A stretch of 64,000 nt of DNA from Candidatus Magasanikbacteria bacterium RIFOXYC2_FULL_42_28. GTDB lineage: Bacteria; Patescibacteria; ABY1; Magasanikbacterales; GWA2-37-8. The translations under genes were made by a program, and so were the position numbers. Every line of letters starts with the position of its first letter. Position 1 is the first letter of the stretch. The stretch is from positions 190,801 through 254,800 of the forward strand of contig MFQZ01000010.1 of NCBI GenBank assembly GCA_001784435.1, read 5' to 3'. Positions 17,384 through 25,377 of the stretch are shown one piece after another. Below the pieces are notes generated by a model, which did no database searches, was not told where the DNA came from, and was given only the letters and a program-made list of their open reading frames with translations.

Positions 17384-18163
17384 ATGTCCACCCATAATAA
17401 CCAATTTTACTTTTTCGCTAACTGGAAAATGTATTTGGATTTTAACGAAGCCAATATTTTAGCGCACGCGATTGCTAGTGAACACAAGCAGTTTTCGGCT
17501 AATGTTAAAATGGCAATTTTTCCAAACGCGCTGTCACTTTACACTGCCGGTCAGACGCTAAAAGACGTAGGCATTGCCGTGGGCGGACAAAATGTTTTTT
17601 GGGAAGATAAAGGGGGATACACCGGTGAAATTTCCGCGACCATGTATCAAGCGGCCGGATGTGATTACGCGCTCGTGGGGCATTCGGAGCGTCGCCATCA
17701 ATTCCACGAAACCAATCACGAAGTGCGACAAAAAATGCAAGCGGTTTTGGAGTCGGGTTTGACTCCGGTATTGTGCGTGGGGGAGACGCTTAAAGAAAGA
17801 GAAGATGGCAAGACCGAAGAAGTTGTCGAAATTCAATTGCGTAGTGCCTTGCAAGATATTGTTTGGCCGACTGATCGAGAATTAATAATTGCGTATGAGC
17901 CGGTGTGGGCGATTAGTAAAGGTGCTGGGGCAAATGAAGCTGGAAAACATTGCGATGACGTTGAGGCCGAAAGAGTGCATAAAATGATAAGAGAATTTTC
18001 TGCGGGTTTAATAAAATTAGACCCAGTAGTTTTGTTTGGTGGTAGTGTTCGACCACCCACTACTGATTATTATTTGCGGCAGCTAAATGTAAATGGAATT
18101 TTGGTAGGTGCGGCCTCAACCCAATTGGAAAGTTTTATGGGTATTTTATCCAATATTAAATAG
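17384..18163 (+). CDS. tpiA: Triosephosphate isomerase
   Basis: A 259-residue TIM-barrel enzyme interconverting dihydroxyacetone phosphate and glyceraldehyde 3-phosphate. Catalytic residues are visible: Lys in FANWKMYLDF (near 13), His in VGHSERR (near 99), Glu in IAYEPVWAISKG (near 170, the mobile loop). The phosphate-binding VLFGGSVRP is near 215. It is the only core glycolytic gene in the window. It is packed between the M16 gene and a TPR protein whose ATG begins 1 nt after the tpiA stop. Confidence 0.97.
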   Translation: MSTHNNQFYFFANWKMYLDFNEANILAHAIASEHKQFSANVKMAIFPNALSLYTAGQTLKDVGIAVGGQNVFWEDKGGYTGEISATMYQAAGCDYALVGHSERRHQFHETNHEVRQKMQAVLESGLTPVLCVGETLKEREDGKTEEVVEIQLRSALQDIVWPTDRELIIAYEPVWAISKGAGANEAGKHCDDVEAERVHKMIREFSAGLIKLDPVVLFGGSVRPPTTDYYLRQLNVNGILVGAASTQLESFMGILSNIK

Positions 18164-18164
18164 T

Positions 18165-19061
18165 ATGCTAGATTGGATTTTTGGGATTATTATTATTTTG
18201 TGCCTCGGTGGAGCCATTTTTATTATTAGTCGGAAATTGCCGGAATTGTCCGCGTTAGATGTTCACACTTTGCCGGAAGAAAAATCCGGTAAAAAGAAAA
18301 AAGAAATTATTGGTAAACGGATTGACGCGCGTCGGCAAAAAATTAAAGAAAATTCTAAAAAATATTTAACGCCGTTTCGGCGCCAGTGGGGACAATGGCA
18401 GTTAAAATTTCGGATTTATGTCGGGAAGATTGAGCGGTTGATGTTGCACGAGCAGGCGGCCGGCAAAAAAACGGAAATAAAAATTATGGATTTGGAGACA
18501 GAGGCGCGCCTGAAAAAATTGGTGGATGAAGGCGGGCAATATTTAACGCAAAATAATTTAGAGCGAGCCGAAGAAAAATTTATTGCCGCCATTAAATTGG
18601 ACACTCATGCCGCGAGTGCTTACCGCGGTTTGGCCGACACCTACTTTGCCAAAAAATCTTTGGAAGAGGCGCGCGCCACTTATCAATTTGTTTTGCAATT
18701 AGACAAGGAGGACGATAGTGTCATGGTAAAATTGGCGGAAATTGCCGAAAGTCAGGGTGATTTGGAAGAAGCGATAGAGTATTATCAGCAGGCCGTGGTG
18801 ATTAATGATTCGCTTTCTCCCCGTTTTGTGCATTTGGCGGAATTGTTGTTGCGCGTGGGCCAACCGCTCGTGGCTCGCGAGGCGATTGAGGCGGCGGTGG
18901 AATTAGAACCCCAAAACCCCAAATATCTTGACTTACTGACAGAAACTGCTATACTATGTCAAGATAAAACTTTGGCCCTTAAGGTTTATAGCACTTTGTG
19001 CTTGGTAAATCCGGAAAACAAAAAATTACCGGATTTAAAACAGCGAATAGATTTATTATAA
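18165..19061 (+). CDS. Membrane-anchored TPR protein
   Basis: A 298-residue protein. An N-terminal transmembrane helix (FGIIIILCLGGAIFIIS, about residues 5-21) precedes a basic, coiled region. From about residue 115 come at least four TPR units (LERAEEKFIAAIKLDTHAAS, LEEARATYQFVLQLDKED, LEEAIEYYQQAVVINDS and a fourth in the last 80 residues). It is probably a cytosolic scaffold tethered to the membrane. The longer frame from 18108 overlaps tpiA; the ATG at 18165, 1 nt after the tpiA stop, is the sensible start. Confidence 0.82.
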   Translation: MLDWIFGIIIILCLGGAIFIISRKLPELSALDVHTLPEEKSGKKKKEIIGKRIDARRQKIKENSKKYLTPFRRQWGQWQLKFRIYVGKIERLMLHEQAAGKKTEIKIMDLETEARLKKLVDEGGQYLTQNNLERAEEKFIAAIKLDTHAASAYRGLADTYFAKKSLEEARATYQFVLQLDKEDDSVMVKLAEIAESQGDLEEAIEYYQQAVVINDSLSPRFVHLAELLLRVGQPLVAREAIEAAVELEPQNPKYLDLLTETAILCQDKTLALKVYSTLCLVNPENKKLPDLKQRIDLL

Positions 19062-19094
19062 CGCTTGCCTGGCGTAGCCGTCAGGCGAAGACAG

Positions 19095-19167
19095 GCCGAT
19101 GTAGCTCAGTTGGTAGAGCACCTCCATGGTAAGGAGGTGGTCAGCGGTTCAAATCCGCTCATCGGCT
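19095..19167 (+). tRNA. tRNA-Thr (anticodon GGT)
   Basis: A 73-nt cloverleaf with 7-bp acceptor stem GCCGATG/CATCGGC, D-arm TAGCTCAGTTGGTAGAGCA, anticodon stem CCTCC/GGAGG with loop ATGGTAA, and T-loop GTTCAAATC. The discriminator is T. The 3' CCA is not encoded. Confidence 0.95.
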
Positions 19168-19176
19168 CGGAGTATT

Positions 19177-19252
19177 GCCGTCTTAGCTCAGTTGGTAGAG
19201 CAACGGTTTTGTAAACCGTAGGTCCAGGGTTCAAATCCCTGAGACGGCTCCA
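19177..19252 (+). tRNA. tRNA-Thr (anticodon TGT)
   Basis: Acceptor stem GCCGTCT/AGACGGC, anticodon stem ACGGT/ACCGT with loop TTTGTAA, and T-loop GTTCAAATC. The sequence after the discriminator T is CCA, so CCA appears to be encoded here, unlike in the neighbouring tRNA-Thr. It is only 9 nt from that tRNA, so the two are probably one transcript. Confidence 0.95.
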
Positions 19253-19272
19253 GTCGGCATTAGTTCTTTAAT

Positions 19273-19354
19273 GGGCAGGTACCGAAGCGGTCAAACGGGG
19301 TAGACTGTAAATCTACTGGCTCTGCCTTCCAAGGTTCGAATCCTTGCCTGCCCA
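19273..19354 (+). tRNA. tRNA-Tyr (anticodon GTA)
   Basis: An 82-nt class II tRNA with acceptor stem GGGCAGG/CCTGCCC, anticodon stem GTAGA/TCTAC with loop CTGTAAA, a long variable arm and T-loop GTTCGAATC. The discriminator is A. It is the third member of a tRNA cluster that leads into rpmG. Confidence 0.95.
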
Positions 19355-19385
19355 CATGGTAAATTAAAAATTAATTTAATATTCT

Positions 19386-19538
19386 ATGTCCCAAGACAAT
19401 TTGGCAAAATTGCAGTGTTCAACCTGCAAAACCGTCACGCATTTTACCACGCGCAACAAACACATCAAAGAGCGCTTGGCTCTTTCCAAATTTTGCAAAA
19501 AGTGCAAAAAGCATACCGATCACAAAGAAACCAAATAA
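19386..19538 (+). CDS. rpmG: 50S ribosomal protein L33
   Basis: A 50-residue protein. It has the two CxxC pairs of the zinc-binding L33 type (CSTCK near residue 11 and CKKCKKH near 37) and the core TRNKHIKERLALSKFC. L33 sits near the ribosomal E site. The cluster tRNA-Thr, tRNA-Tyr and rpmG is a common bacterial order, often followed by secE/nusG; here a DUF1189 gene follows instead. Confidence 0.92.
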   Translation: MSQDNLAKLQCSTCKTVTHFTTRNKHIKERLALSKFCKKCKKHTDHKETK

Positions 19539-19552
19539 TAATTTAAAATTAT

Positions 19553-20362
19553 ATGTGGTTTTTCAATTCATTCGTCAAAAGTTTGTATGATTTGAATTGG
19601 TTGCGAGGCACTCGCAAAGATCTAGGCAAGGCTTTTAGCTATTTTTGCTTATTTCTTTTTTTATATGTCGGTTTAACCATGGTGCCGGTATTCGTGAATA
19701 TGATGAAAGGCGATACGGTCGCCGCGCTTAAAACTGGTTTGGCGCAGAAAGTTCCTGATTTCACCGCAACTGTAAAAGATGGCGAATTGTCAGTTGTTGG
19801 TGTGGATCAGCCATATATTTTTAGAGATGGGGAATTTATCTTAGTGGTGGATACTATAACTACTTCCACCTTAACTCTTGGTACTTATCTTGACGATAAA
19901 ATTAATGCGGGACTACTTATCACTAGAAGTAAAGGTGAAATGTACGATGGCGACAAAGGACAGTCTCGTTCGCAGGTGTGGAAAGATGTTGGGAATGTCA
20001 GTGTTAATCGGGCGCAATTAATAAATTTAGCAAATAAATTTTTATCCAAGCCGATGATGTTTGTGTATTTTCTGTTTATTTTGGTGTTCGTGTATATGTT
20101 TCTAGGCGTTGGTAAATTACTTTCCGTTTTAATTGTTTCTGCAATAATATTAGCAATAACAAAAATTGCTAAAAAGCAATGGTTATTTAAAGAAATTTTT
20201 ACAGTGGGATTATTCGCTGTGACGCTTACAACGATCATTATTGAGGCGATGGAAGGGCTTGGTATCGGATTTATTTTTTCAGGGATAATTATTTTCTTAA
20301 TCTGGCTTGGAGTGATAGTGTTGTTAGATAAGCCGGCGCCAGTTGAAGAAATTAAATCATAA
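19553..20362 (+). CDS. DUF1189 family membrane protein
   Basis: A 269-residue protein with an N-terminal membrane helix (about residues 27-48), an extracytoplasmic beta-rich region with GELSVVGVDQPYIF and then several helices (about 165-185, 190-206, 212-232, 236-256). The start MWFFNSFVKSLYDLNWL and the single helix followed by a soluble loop fit DUF1189, a family of unknown role. It is 14 nt after rpmG and ends at a terminator. Confidence 0.7.
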   Translation: MWFFNSFVKSLYDLNWLRGTRKDLGKAFSYFCLFLFLYVGLTMVPVFVNMMKGDTVAALKTGLAQKVPDFTATVKDGELSVVGVDQPYIFRDGEFILVVDTITTSTLTLGTYLDDKINAGLLITRSKGEMYDGDKGQSRSQVWKDVGNVSVNRAQLINLANKFLSKPMMFVYFLFILVFVYMFLGVGKLLSVLIVSAIILAITKIAKKQWLFKEIFTVGLFAVTLTTIIIEAMEGLGIGFIFSGIIIFLIWLGVIVLLDKPAPVEEIKS

Positions 20363-20370
20363 CAACAAAC

Positions 20371-20394
20371 AAATCCCGACTAAGTCGGGATTTT
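20371..20394 (+). terminator. Rho-independent terminator
   Basis: Stem AAATCCCGAC/GTCGGGATTT with loop TAA, followed by a short T-run. The CCCGACT(N)AGTCGGG core recurs at 45963 and 48843, so this terminator hairpin is itself a dispersed unit. Confidence 0.8.
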
Positions 20395-20397
20395 AAT

Positions 20398-20468
20398 AGG
20401 GGGTTCGTATAATGGTAGTACGTTGCTCTCCAAAAGCAAACGCGCGGGTTCGATTCCTGCACCCCCTG
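20398..20468 (+). tRNA. tRNA-Trp (anticodon CCA)
   Basis: A 71-nt cloverleaf with acceptor stem AGGGGGT/ACCCCCT, anticodon stem TTGCT/AGCAA with loop CTCCAAA, T-loop GTTCGATTC and discriminator G. The 3' CCA is not encoded. It starts 3 nt after the terminator of the DUF1189 gene. Confidence 0.93.
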
Positions 20469-20623
20469 CGATTTAGCCAAATTTATTTGGCTAAATTTAT
20501 TTAGGAATCGAACGGGAAAGGGAGAAAACGGGAGTTTTCTCTTTGCTGAGGAAAGTACACGAAAACCCGAAGGTTTTCGTGAGAGCCCCAAAGGGGCGAG
20601 TGAGCATTCTTGCACCCCCTGCA
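20469..20623 (+). repeat. Hairpin-rich segment carrying partial copies of the tRNA-Trp 3' end
   Basis: Immediately after the tRNA come four consecutive hairpins: TAGCCAAA/TTGGCTA, GAGAAAAC/GTTTTCTC, CACGAAAACC/GGTTTTCGTG with a CGAA loop, and GCCCC/GGGGC. An inverted copy of the T-arm (AGGAATCGAAC, about 20502-20512) and a direct copy of the tRNA 3' end (ATTCTTGCACCCCCTGC, ending about 20622; one mismatch over 17 nt) lie inside it. No protein is supported. It could be a small tRNA-targeting element or an attachment-site scar. Confidence 0.6.
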
Positions 20624-20661
20624 AAAAATGGGTATTTTCTATTTATCATCTATAAAAATTT

Positions 20662-21702
20662 ATGTCGATAGAAATACCCGCTCAACCTCAAAAAAGATAT
20701 CTGGAAATTGACTTTCTGCGTGGCAGCGCTGTTTTTTTGATGCTTGTCGCTCACATTAATTTTGTTTTTACAAAAAATTACAATTTTATTCTCGATACCC
20801 TAACTTGGTTCGGGGCGACAATTTGCTTTAGCGTTTTTATATTTTGCTTTGCTTTTTCTTACGGTTTAAAATTATCCGATAATAAAAAGTTAAATTTAAA
20901 AAAAGAAACCAAAAGATTTTTCAGGTTACTTTTTGTTTATTACGGGTCGGCTTTCTGCGCGCAATATTTTATTTTTAGTAATATATCAATAGAAAAATTA
21001 TATCTTATTTTAACTTTCCAATACTTGCCTGTTTTTACCGAGTTTATAATCCCATTTTTTCTTTATGTTATATTAATTTTAATTTTTTTTCCAGTATTTA
21101 AAAAATTATTAAAATATCCGATACTATTTATTTCAATTTCTCTCGCTATTTATTTTTTTGGTCAATGGCTTTATCCGCTTGATGGGGGCGGTAATTTTTT
21201 AAATGTAATTAAAACTTTACTCGTCGGCAACGGCGATGTTCACGCTTTCGGCGTTCTATCTTATCTCCCCATTTTTGTGCTTGGTTTAATTGTGGGCGAG
21301 TCGCAATCCGATAAAAAAGGGGAATTGGCGGTCGTCGTTATTTTTGTCACTGCCGTAATTTTATTTGCCTTCTTGAAAATTTTAGGATTTTCTGTTTGGC
21401 ACAGATTCCCACCGTCCGTCTTATTTTTACTCTATGGAGTTATTTATAGTTTTGGAGTACTATTGTTATATCGGTATCTCAAAAAAATTATTCCTTTAGA
21501 CAAGTTCTTCATATTTTTAAGTAAAAAAACCTTATTTATTTTCTTTATAAGCATTTTGATAATTCTAGGATCGTCTAATCTTTTAAATAAGGCAAAATTT
21601 GAATCAACGACAGTTTGGTTAATACATTTTTTGATCATAGCCGGTATATCTTTGTTAAGTTATTCTTATGGCAAATTGGTTGAGATTTTGGAAAAAAGAT
21701 AA
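20662..21702 (+). CDS. Polytopic membrane acyltransferase-like protein (DUF1624/HGSNAT type)
   Basis: A 346-residue protein with about ten hydrophobic helices. It begins with RYLEIDFLRGSAVFLMLVAH, the family-defining segment of DUF1624/acyltransferase-3-like proteins (R-x-x-x-[IL]D-x-x-RG...H), whose His is proposed to act in acyl transfer across the membrane. It may acylate an extracytoplasmic glycan or protein. It is AT-rich compared with its neighbours, begins just past the tRNA-Trp segment, and overlaps the next gene by 35 nt. The acyl group and acceptor are unknown. Confidence 0.75.
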   Translation: MSIEIPAQPQKRYLEIDFLRGSAVFLMLVAHINFVFTKNYNFILDTLTWFGATICFSVFIFCFAFSYGLKLSDNKKLNLKKETKRFFRLLFVYYGSAFCAQYFIFSNISIEKLYLILTFQYLPVFTEFIIPFFLYVILILIFFPVFKKLLKYPILFISISLAIYFFGQWLYPLDGGGNFLNVIKTLLVGNGDVHAFGVLSYLPIFVLGLIVGESQSDKKGELAVVVIFVTAVILFAFLKILGFSVWHRFPPSVLFLLYGVIYSFGVLLLYRYLKKIIPLDKFFIFLSKKTLFIFFISILIILGSSNLLNKAKFESTTVWLIHFLIIAGISLLSYSYGKLVEILEKR

Positions 21703-23251
21703 GCCAAAACCCCACTTTTTTATTTTTATTGTATTGGGCTCGCTTTTGTTATTTAGTATTTTTGTGATATTTTTTTTCAGTGTTAAACCTGAAAATGGTG
21801 GTATTTTTTTGACGGGGCTGGATGGGGTTAATAAAATTTTTGGTAATGAAGAGTGGTATTGCGATGCGTTTGGATATGAAGCCGGCGGACTCATAAAACT
21901 CGCGGAGCCGGGTAGAAAATGGATTTTGATTGGTAACGAATTTCCCGAAGAAAACAAAATGATAAATTTAAAAGTACAACTTGCCCAAAGAGCTAGAAAA
22001 TATTTTGAGCAACCAAACTCGGTAAAAATATTTTATGAATTAACAAATGCTAGCAGTGAACAGGTAACGAGTAGTATCCTTGGCGCTTACTTTTCCACTA
22101 GCTCTTTAAAAAATTCCGACGAACTTCTTTTTGAGGAAAAAATAAATCTGAGTGGACTCGCGGTTGGTAAATATAAAATTAAGGTAAAAGTTGAGTTTGA
22201 CTGTGGTGAGGCGACGACATTACCCCAAGATATTTTTGTGTCCCACCCCCTGTATGTTGTTTGGAGTTTTGATTGGGAGGGTTATAATGTAAAAGACAAA
22301 TATTTACAGAGTATCGACGAGCTTGCTTCCAAGCATGATAATTTTCCCCTTACCCATTTAATAAATCCTAGGTTATTTATTACGAAAACTATTCCTCAAG
22401 CCAATAGAGATCGCGTCCGAGATTGGTTGGTGGAGAAAAAAAATAAGCGCGGGGATAGTCTGGGGTTGCACCTGCATCTGTTTTATGAAAATTTTGAAGC
22501 CGCTGGTTTAGATATTCCCGAAAAAGACAGCGCTGAACTTGAAAAAATCTTTTTTACTACCAATGGGTCTATGGTTACGAGTACTGCCAGCACTACCGTT
22601 GCGTTTGATAAAAGTAAATTAAAAAAGAAACAAATTTATGACTTAACCTACTGGGGCTATGGTCGTGATGATGGTTATGATATACCGATAACTAACCTTA
22701 GTGATGCTGAATTTGATAAAATACTAAAATGGTCCAAAGCCACCTTTGGCGTTCTTGGTTTTGGTACGCCCGTCACCTATCGTTCCGGGGGTTGGTTTGC
22801 CAATCTTGCCACCCTGCAGGTTTTAGAAGAAAATGGTTTCGTAGTAGATTCTTCCGGTCGAACAAAATATAATTTTGGCGATAGTAAACTCCCCGGATTT
22901 TGGGATTTAGCAACTACTTCGCAACCTTATCAACCAAATATCCATAACCAAAACTCGGCTTTGAAGCCAACTATGAAAATATGGGAATTCCCCAACAACG
23001 GAGCGGATTCGTGGTGGTATAGCGCCAAAGAAATGATTGAGCGCTTTAATTTAAATTGGGGGGCAGTGGGGGGTCCGCTTGAAAAAAGCACGGTGGTAGT
23101 TTTTTTAAGTCATCCGGATTGGTTTGAAGTAGACATACCAAAAGTTGACGAGCTTTTCAATTACACCGATACGTATTTAAATTCCAAAGACGGGGGACCG
23201 GTAATATATCAAAATTTAGAAAATTTACATAAAATTTGGGAAGCTAATTAA
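21668..23251 (+). CDS. Membrane-anchored protein with polysaccharide deacetylase-like (NodB-type) domain
   Basis: A 527-residue protein. A transmembrane helix (about residues 16-40) is followed by a beta-rich domain of about 150 residues. From about residue 195 a NodB-like barrel can be read: VVWSFDWEGY (catalytic Asp position), LTHLINPRLF, the metal-ligand pair in GDSLGLHLHLFYE, then VTYRSGGWFANLATLQVLEE and VVVFLSHPDWF near the end. These match motifs 1-5 of polysaccharide deacetylases with a shifted His motif. It probably removes acyl groups from a surface glycan. Its start overlaps the acyltransferase-like gene, suggesting translational coupling. Confidence 0.72.
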   Translation: MANWLRFWKKDKPKPHFFIFIVLGSLLLFSIFVIFFFSVKPENGGIFLTGLDGVNKIFGNEEWYCDAFGYEAGGLIKLAEPGRKWILIGNEFPEENKMINLKVQLAQRARKYFEQPNSVKIFYELTNASSEQVTSSILGAYFSTSSLKNSDELLFEEKINLSGLAVGKYKIKVKVEFDCGEATTLPQDIFVSHPLYVVWSFDWEGYNVKDKYLQSIDELASKHDNFPLTHLINPRLFITKTIPQANRDRVRDWLVEKKNKRGDSLGLHLHLFYENFEAAGLDIPEKDSAELEKIFFTTNGSMVTSTASTTVAFDKSKLKKKQIYDLTYWGYGRDDGYDIPITNLSDAEFDKILKWSKATFGVLGFGTPVTYRSGGWFANLATLQVLEENGFVVDSSGRTKYNFGDSKLPGFWDLATTSQPYQPNIHNQNSALKPTMKIWEFPNNGADSWWYSAKEMIERFNLNWGAVGGPLEKSTVVVFLSHPDWFEVDIPKVDELFNYTDTYLNSKDGGPVIYQNLENLHKIWEAN

Positions 23252-23256
23252 AAAAT

Positions 23257-25200
23257 ATGAGTTTTTTGATAAATTTTGGCATCGAAAATTTCCGAACGCG
23301 CCTGGCGGTTATTTTTATTTTTGTTTTTATTCTGGTTGTTTTTAATTTAGGTATTTTTATTTTAAAACAATTTAAAACAGAATTTAACCGGCGGATTTTG
23401 TTCTATTTAAATATTATCCTGTTATTTTTTATTGGCCTTTTTCTTTCCACGGCTTTGTTTCTAAAGCCTTTTGCTCAATTAGAAACCTTGTCCGCAGGGG
23501 GGTATTTAGCAGAAGCGCATCAGCCAATTGAAATATCTTTTACTGTTCCCGTTCGACCGGAAAACTTATCTCTTTATATTTCCCCGGAAGTAGACGGTGA
23601 ATGGGTTTTTAGAGATGTCTTACCATTTTTTTCTAACGGTTATAAGGATCGGGCAACTTTTATCCCCAAAGAATCTTTTTATCCGGAAAGTAAAATTGTG
23701 GTTTATATTGTTGGTTTAAAAAGATTGTTTCCGGTAGGAGAAAAACACGAACAATCCCTTGAGTTTTTTGCTCCCCGTCTGCCAAATATAACAGAAACCT
23801 ATCCCAAAGATAACCAAGATAATGTCAGTGTCAACGATAATTTTACCGCAACCTTTGACGCGCCTAGCGGAGAATTTATAAAATGGTTTTACGAGATAAC
23901 GCCACCGATTGGTTTTGTCGTAAATGAATCAAATAAAAATAAAAATGAGATAGTTTTTAACAAACCACTTCGGCAGGATAGTGAATATAGTGTGGCGATT
24001 TTCCGTACTGGACGATCTTATAATGTCACTGATTTTTCTGACGTTGAGTTAGGGGATTCGCAATTGATTAAAACAGTTGTATTTAATACTGTGCGGTCTC
24101 CAAAAATTAAATCATACGATCCTTATGGAGCGGGTGCTAGGGTAGATCTCCCGATAAAAATAGTTTTTGAAGAGCCCATGAATCAGGCGAGCGTGGCCGA
24201 AAAATTCTCCCTAAGCCCAACCACTACCGGTAAGATAAGCTGGGAAGATGAAAAAACATTTGTTTTTTTACCGGATCAAATTTTGGAAAAAGGAGCTGAT
24301 TATAGGATTAATTTTTTGAGTGGGATAGAAGATGGCTCTGGTGGAAAAACCAGACAGGATATAGTGCTAAATTTTAGCACGGCGGGAAAAGTAAAGATTT
24401 TGTCCACCTACCCCAAAAGTGGAGCAACTGGCTTAAGCCCGGATTTAGCCGGCGTGGTTATTAATTTTGACCAAGAAGTGGATCATGTCTCCGCGGAAAA
24501 TTATTTTTCTATTTTTCCAAATGTACGCGGGTCTTTTTCTTGGAATGGCGATAAACTGACATTCTCTTTCAAAACTCCTTTGGCTTACGCCACAAAATAT
24601 ACGGTAAGTTTTAAAAAAGGCATCAAAGCTGTTTACGGACTAGAATTGGATCAAGATTACGCTTATTCATTTACGACAAAAAATAAAAGTTTTTCTTTGA
24701 ATGTTCCGCTGTATTATCAAAGTGAAACTTTTACCTGTAATATCGCCACTGCCAGAATGGCACTTGCTTACCGCGGTGATAATCTTTCCGAAAGTTTTAT
24801 TAAAGCTGAAGTTGGCGAAGGAGAAGATCCGAATGTAAGTTGGGTGGCCGGTTATGGCGCTCACTGGAAGCCGATTTATAATTTTATTAGCAGATATAGA
24901 AAAGCATCTATTAAAACCGGTTGGAACATCGCCGAATTGGTAAAAGAAGTTAATGCTGGCAATCCGGTAATCATTTGGTGGCATAATCAATATAGCACGA
25001 CCGGTTCGTTTACCTTAGATTCCGGAGCCACCGGTTATCGGGGGATGCATTCAGTGGTAGTAAAAGGATATGTCGGGAGCGTAGAAAACCCTATTTCTAT
25101 TATTGTCAACGATTCTTGGCGGGGACCAAAAACATACAGCATCTCCAGTTTTAAAAGTATTTGGGCGTATCTTAATTATACCGCTATTGTAGTTTATTAA
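23257..25200 (+). CDS. Surface protein: membrane helices, Ig-like (Big_5) domains and C39-like cysteine peptidase
   Basis: A 647-residue protein. Two membrane helices (about residues 12-35 and 45-68) are followed by three or four Ig-like repeats of the SbsA/Big_5 type (TYPKDNQDNVSVNDNFTATF, SYDPYGAGARVDLPIKIVFE, TYPKSGATGLSPDLAGVVIN). A papain-like domain follows from about residue 485: LNVPLYYQSETFTCNIATAR with the nucleophile Cys, GMHSVVVKGY with the His, and VNDSWRG with the third residue. This is the Peptidase_C39_2 pattern. It is probably an outward-facing peptidase. It starts 5 nt after the deacetylase-like gene, completing a three-gene envelope cassette. Confidence 0.78.
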   Translation: MSFLINFGIENFRTRLAVIFIFVFILVVFNLGIFILKQFKTEFNRRILFYLNIILLFFIGLFLSTALFLKPFAQLETLSAGGYLAEAHQPIEISFTVPVRPENLSLYISPEVDGEWVFRDVLPFFSNGYKDRATFIPKESFYPESKIVVYIVGLKRLFPVGEKHEQSLEFFAPRLPNITETYPKDNQDNVSVNDNFTATFDAPSGEFIKWFYEITPPIGFVVNESNKNKNEIVFNKPLRQDSEYSVAIFRTGRSYNVTDFSDVELGDSQLIKTVVFNTVRSPKIKSYDPYGAGARVDLPIKIVFEEPMNQASVAEKFSLSPTTTGKISWEDEKTFVFLPDQILEKGADYRINFLSGIEDGSGGKTRQDIVLNFSTAGKVKILSTYPKSGATGLSPDLAGVVINFDQEVDHVSAENYFSIFPNVRGSFSWNGDKLTFSFKTPLAYATKYTVSFKKGIKAVYGLELDQDYAYSFTTKNKSFSLNVPLYYQSETFTCNIATARMALAYRGDNLSESFIKAEVGEGEDPNVSWVAGYGAHWKPIYNFISRYRKASIKTGWNIAELVKEVNAGNPVIIWWHNQYSTTGSFTLDSGATGYRGMHSVVVKGYVGSVENPISIIVNDSWRGPKTYSISSFKSIWAYLNYTAIVVY

Positions 25201-25251
25201 AATAATTTTATATAACAAAAATCGTATTAGCGGTCATCCACAACCGCTCTC

Positions 25252-25280
25252 TTGACAAAACACCCAAAATGTGCTATACT
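25252..25280 (+). promoter_or_regulatory. Sigma-70-type promoter of the DEAD-box helicase gene
   Basis: TTGACA (25252-25257) and TATACT (25275-25280) with a 17-bp spacer. The transcript would begin near 25287 and carry a leader of about 90 nt with two hairpins: CTGACC/GGTCAG near 25300-25318 and GTGACCC/GGGTCAC near 25343-25367. Confidence 0.85.
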
Positions 25281-25377
25281 GGTGTATTCTAATTAATCCT
25301 GACCTCGAAAAGGTCAGCGACTCGACTCTTTTGTGTCATTATGTGACCCAGCGGAAATTCGGGTCACAACAAAATAT

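Noticed and set aside
20540..20600. GAGGAAAGT sequence resembling the conserved start of RNase P RNA
   Set aside because: Only about nine bases match, the matching distal P4 strand is missing and the whole segment is about 150 nt, too short for RNase P RNA.
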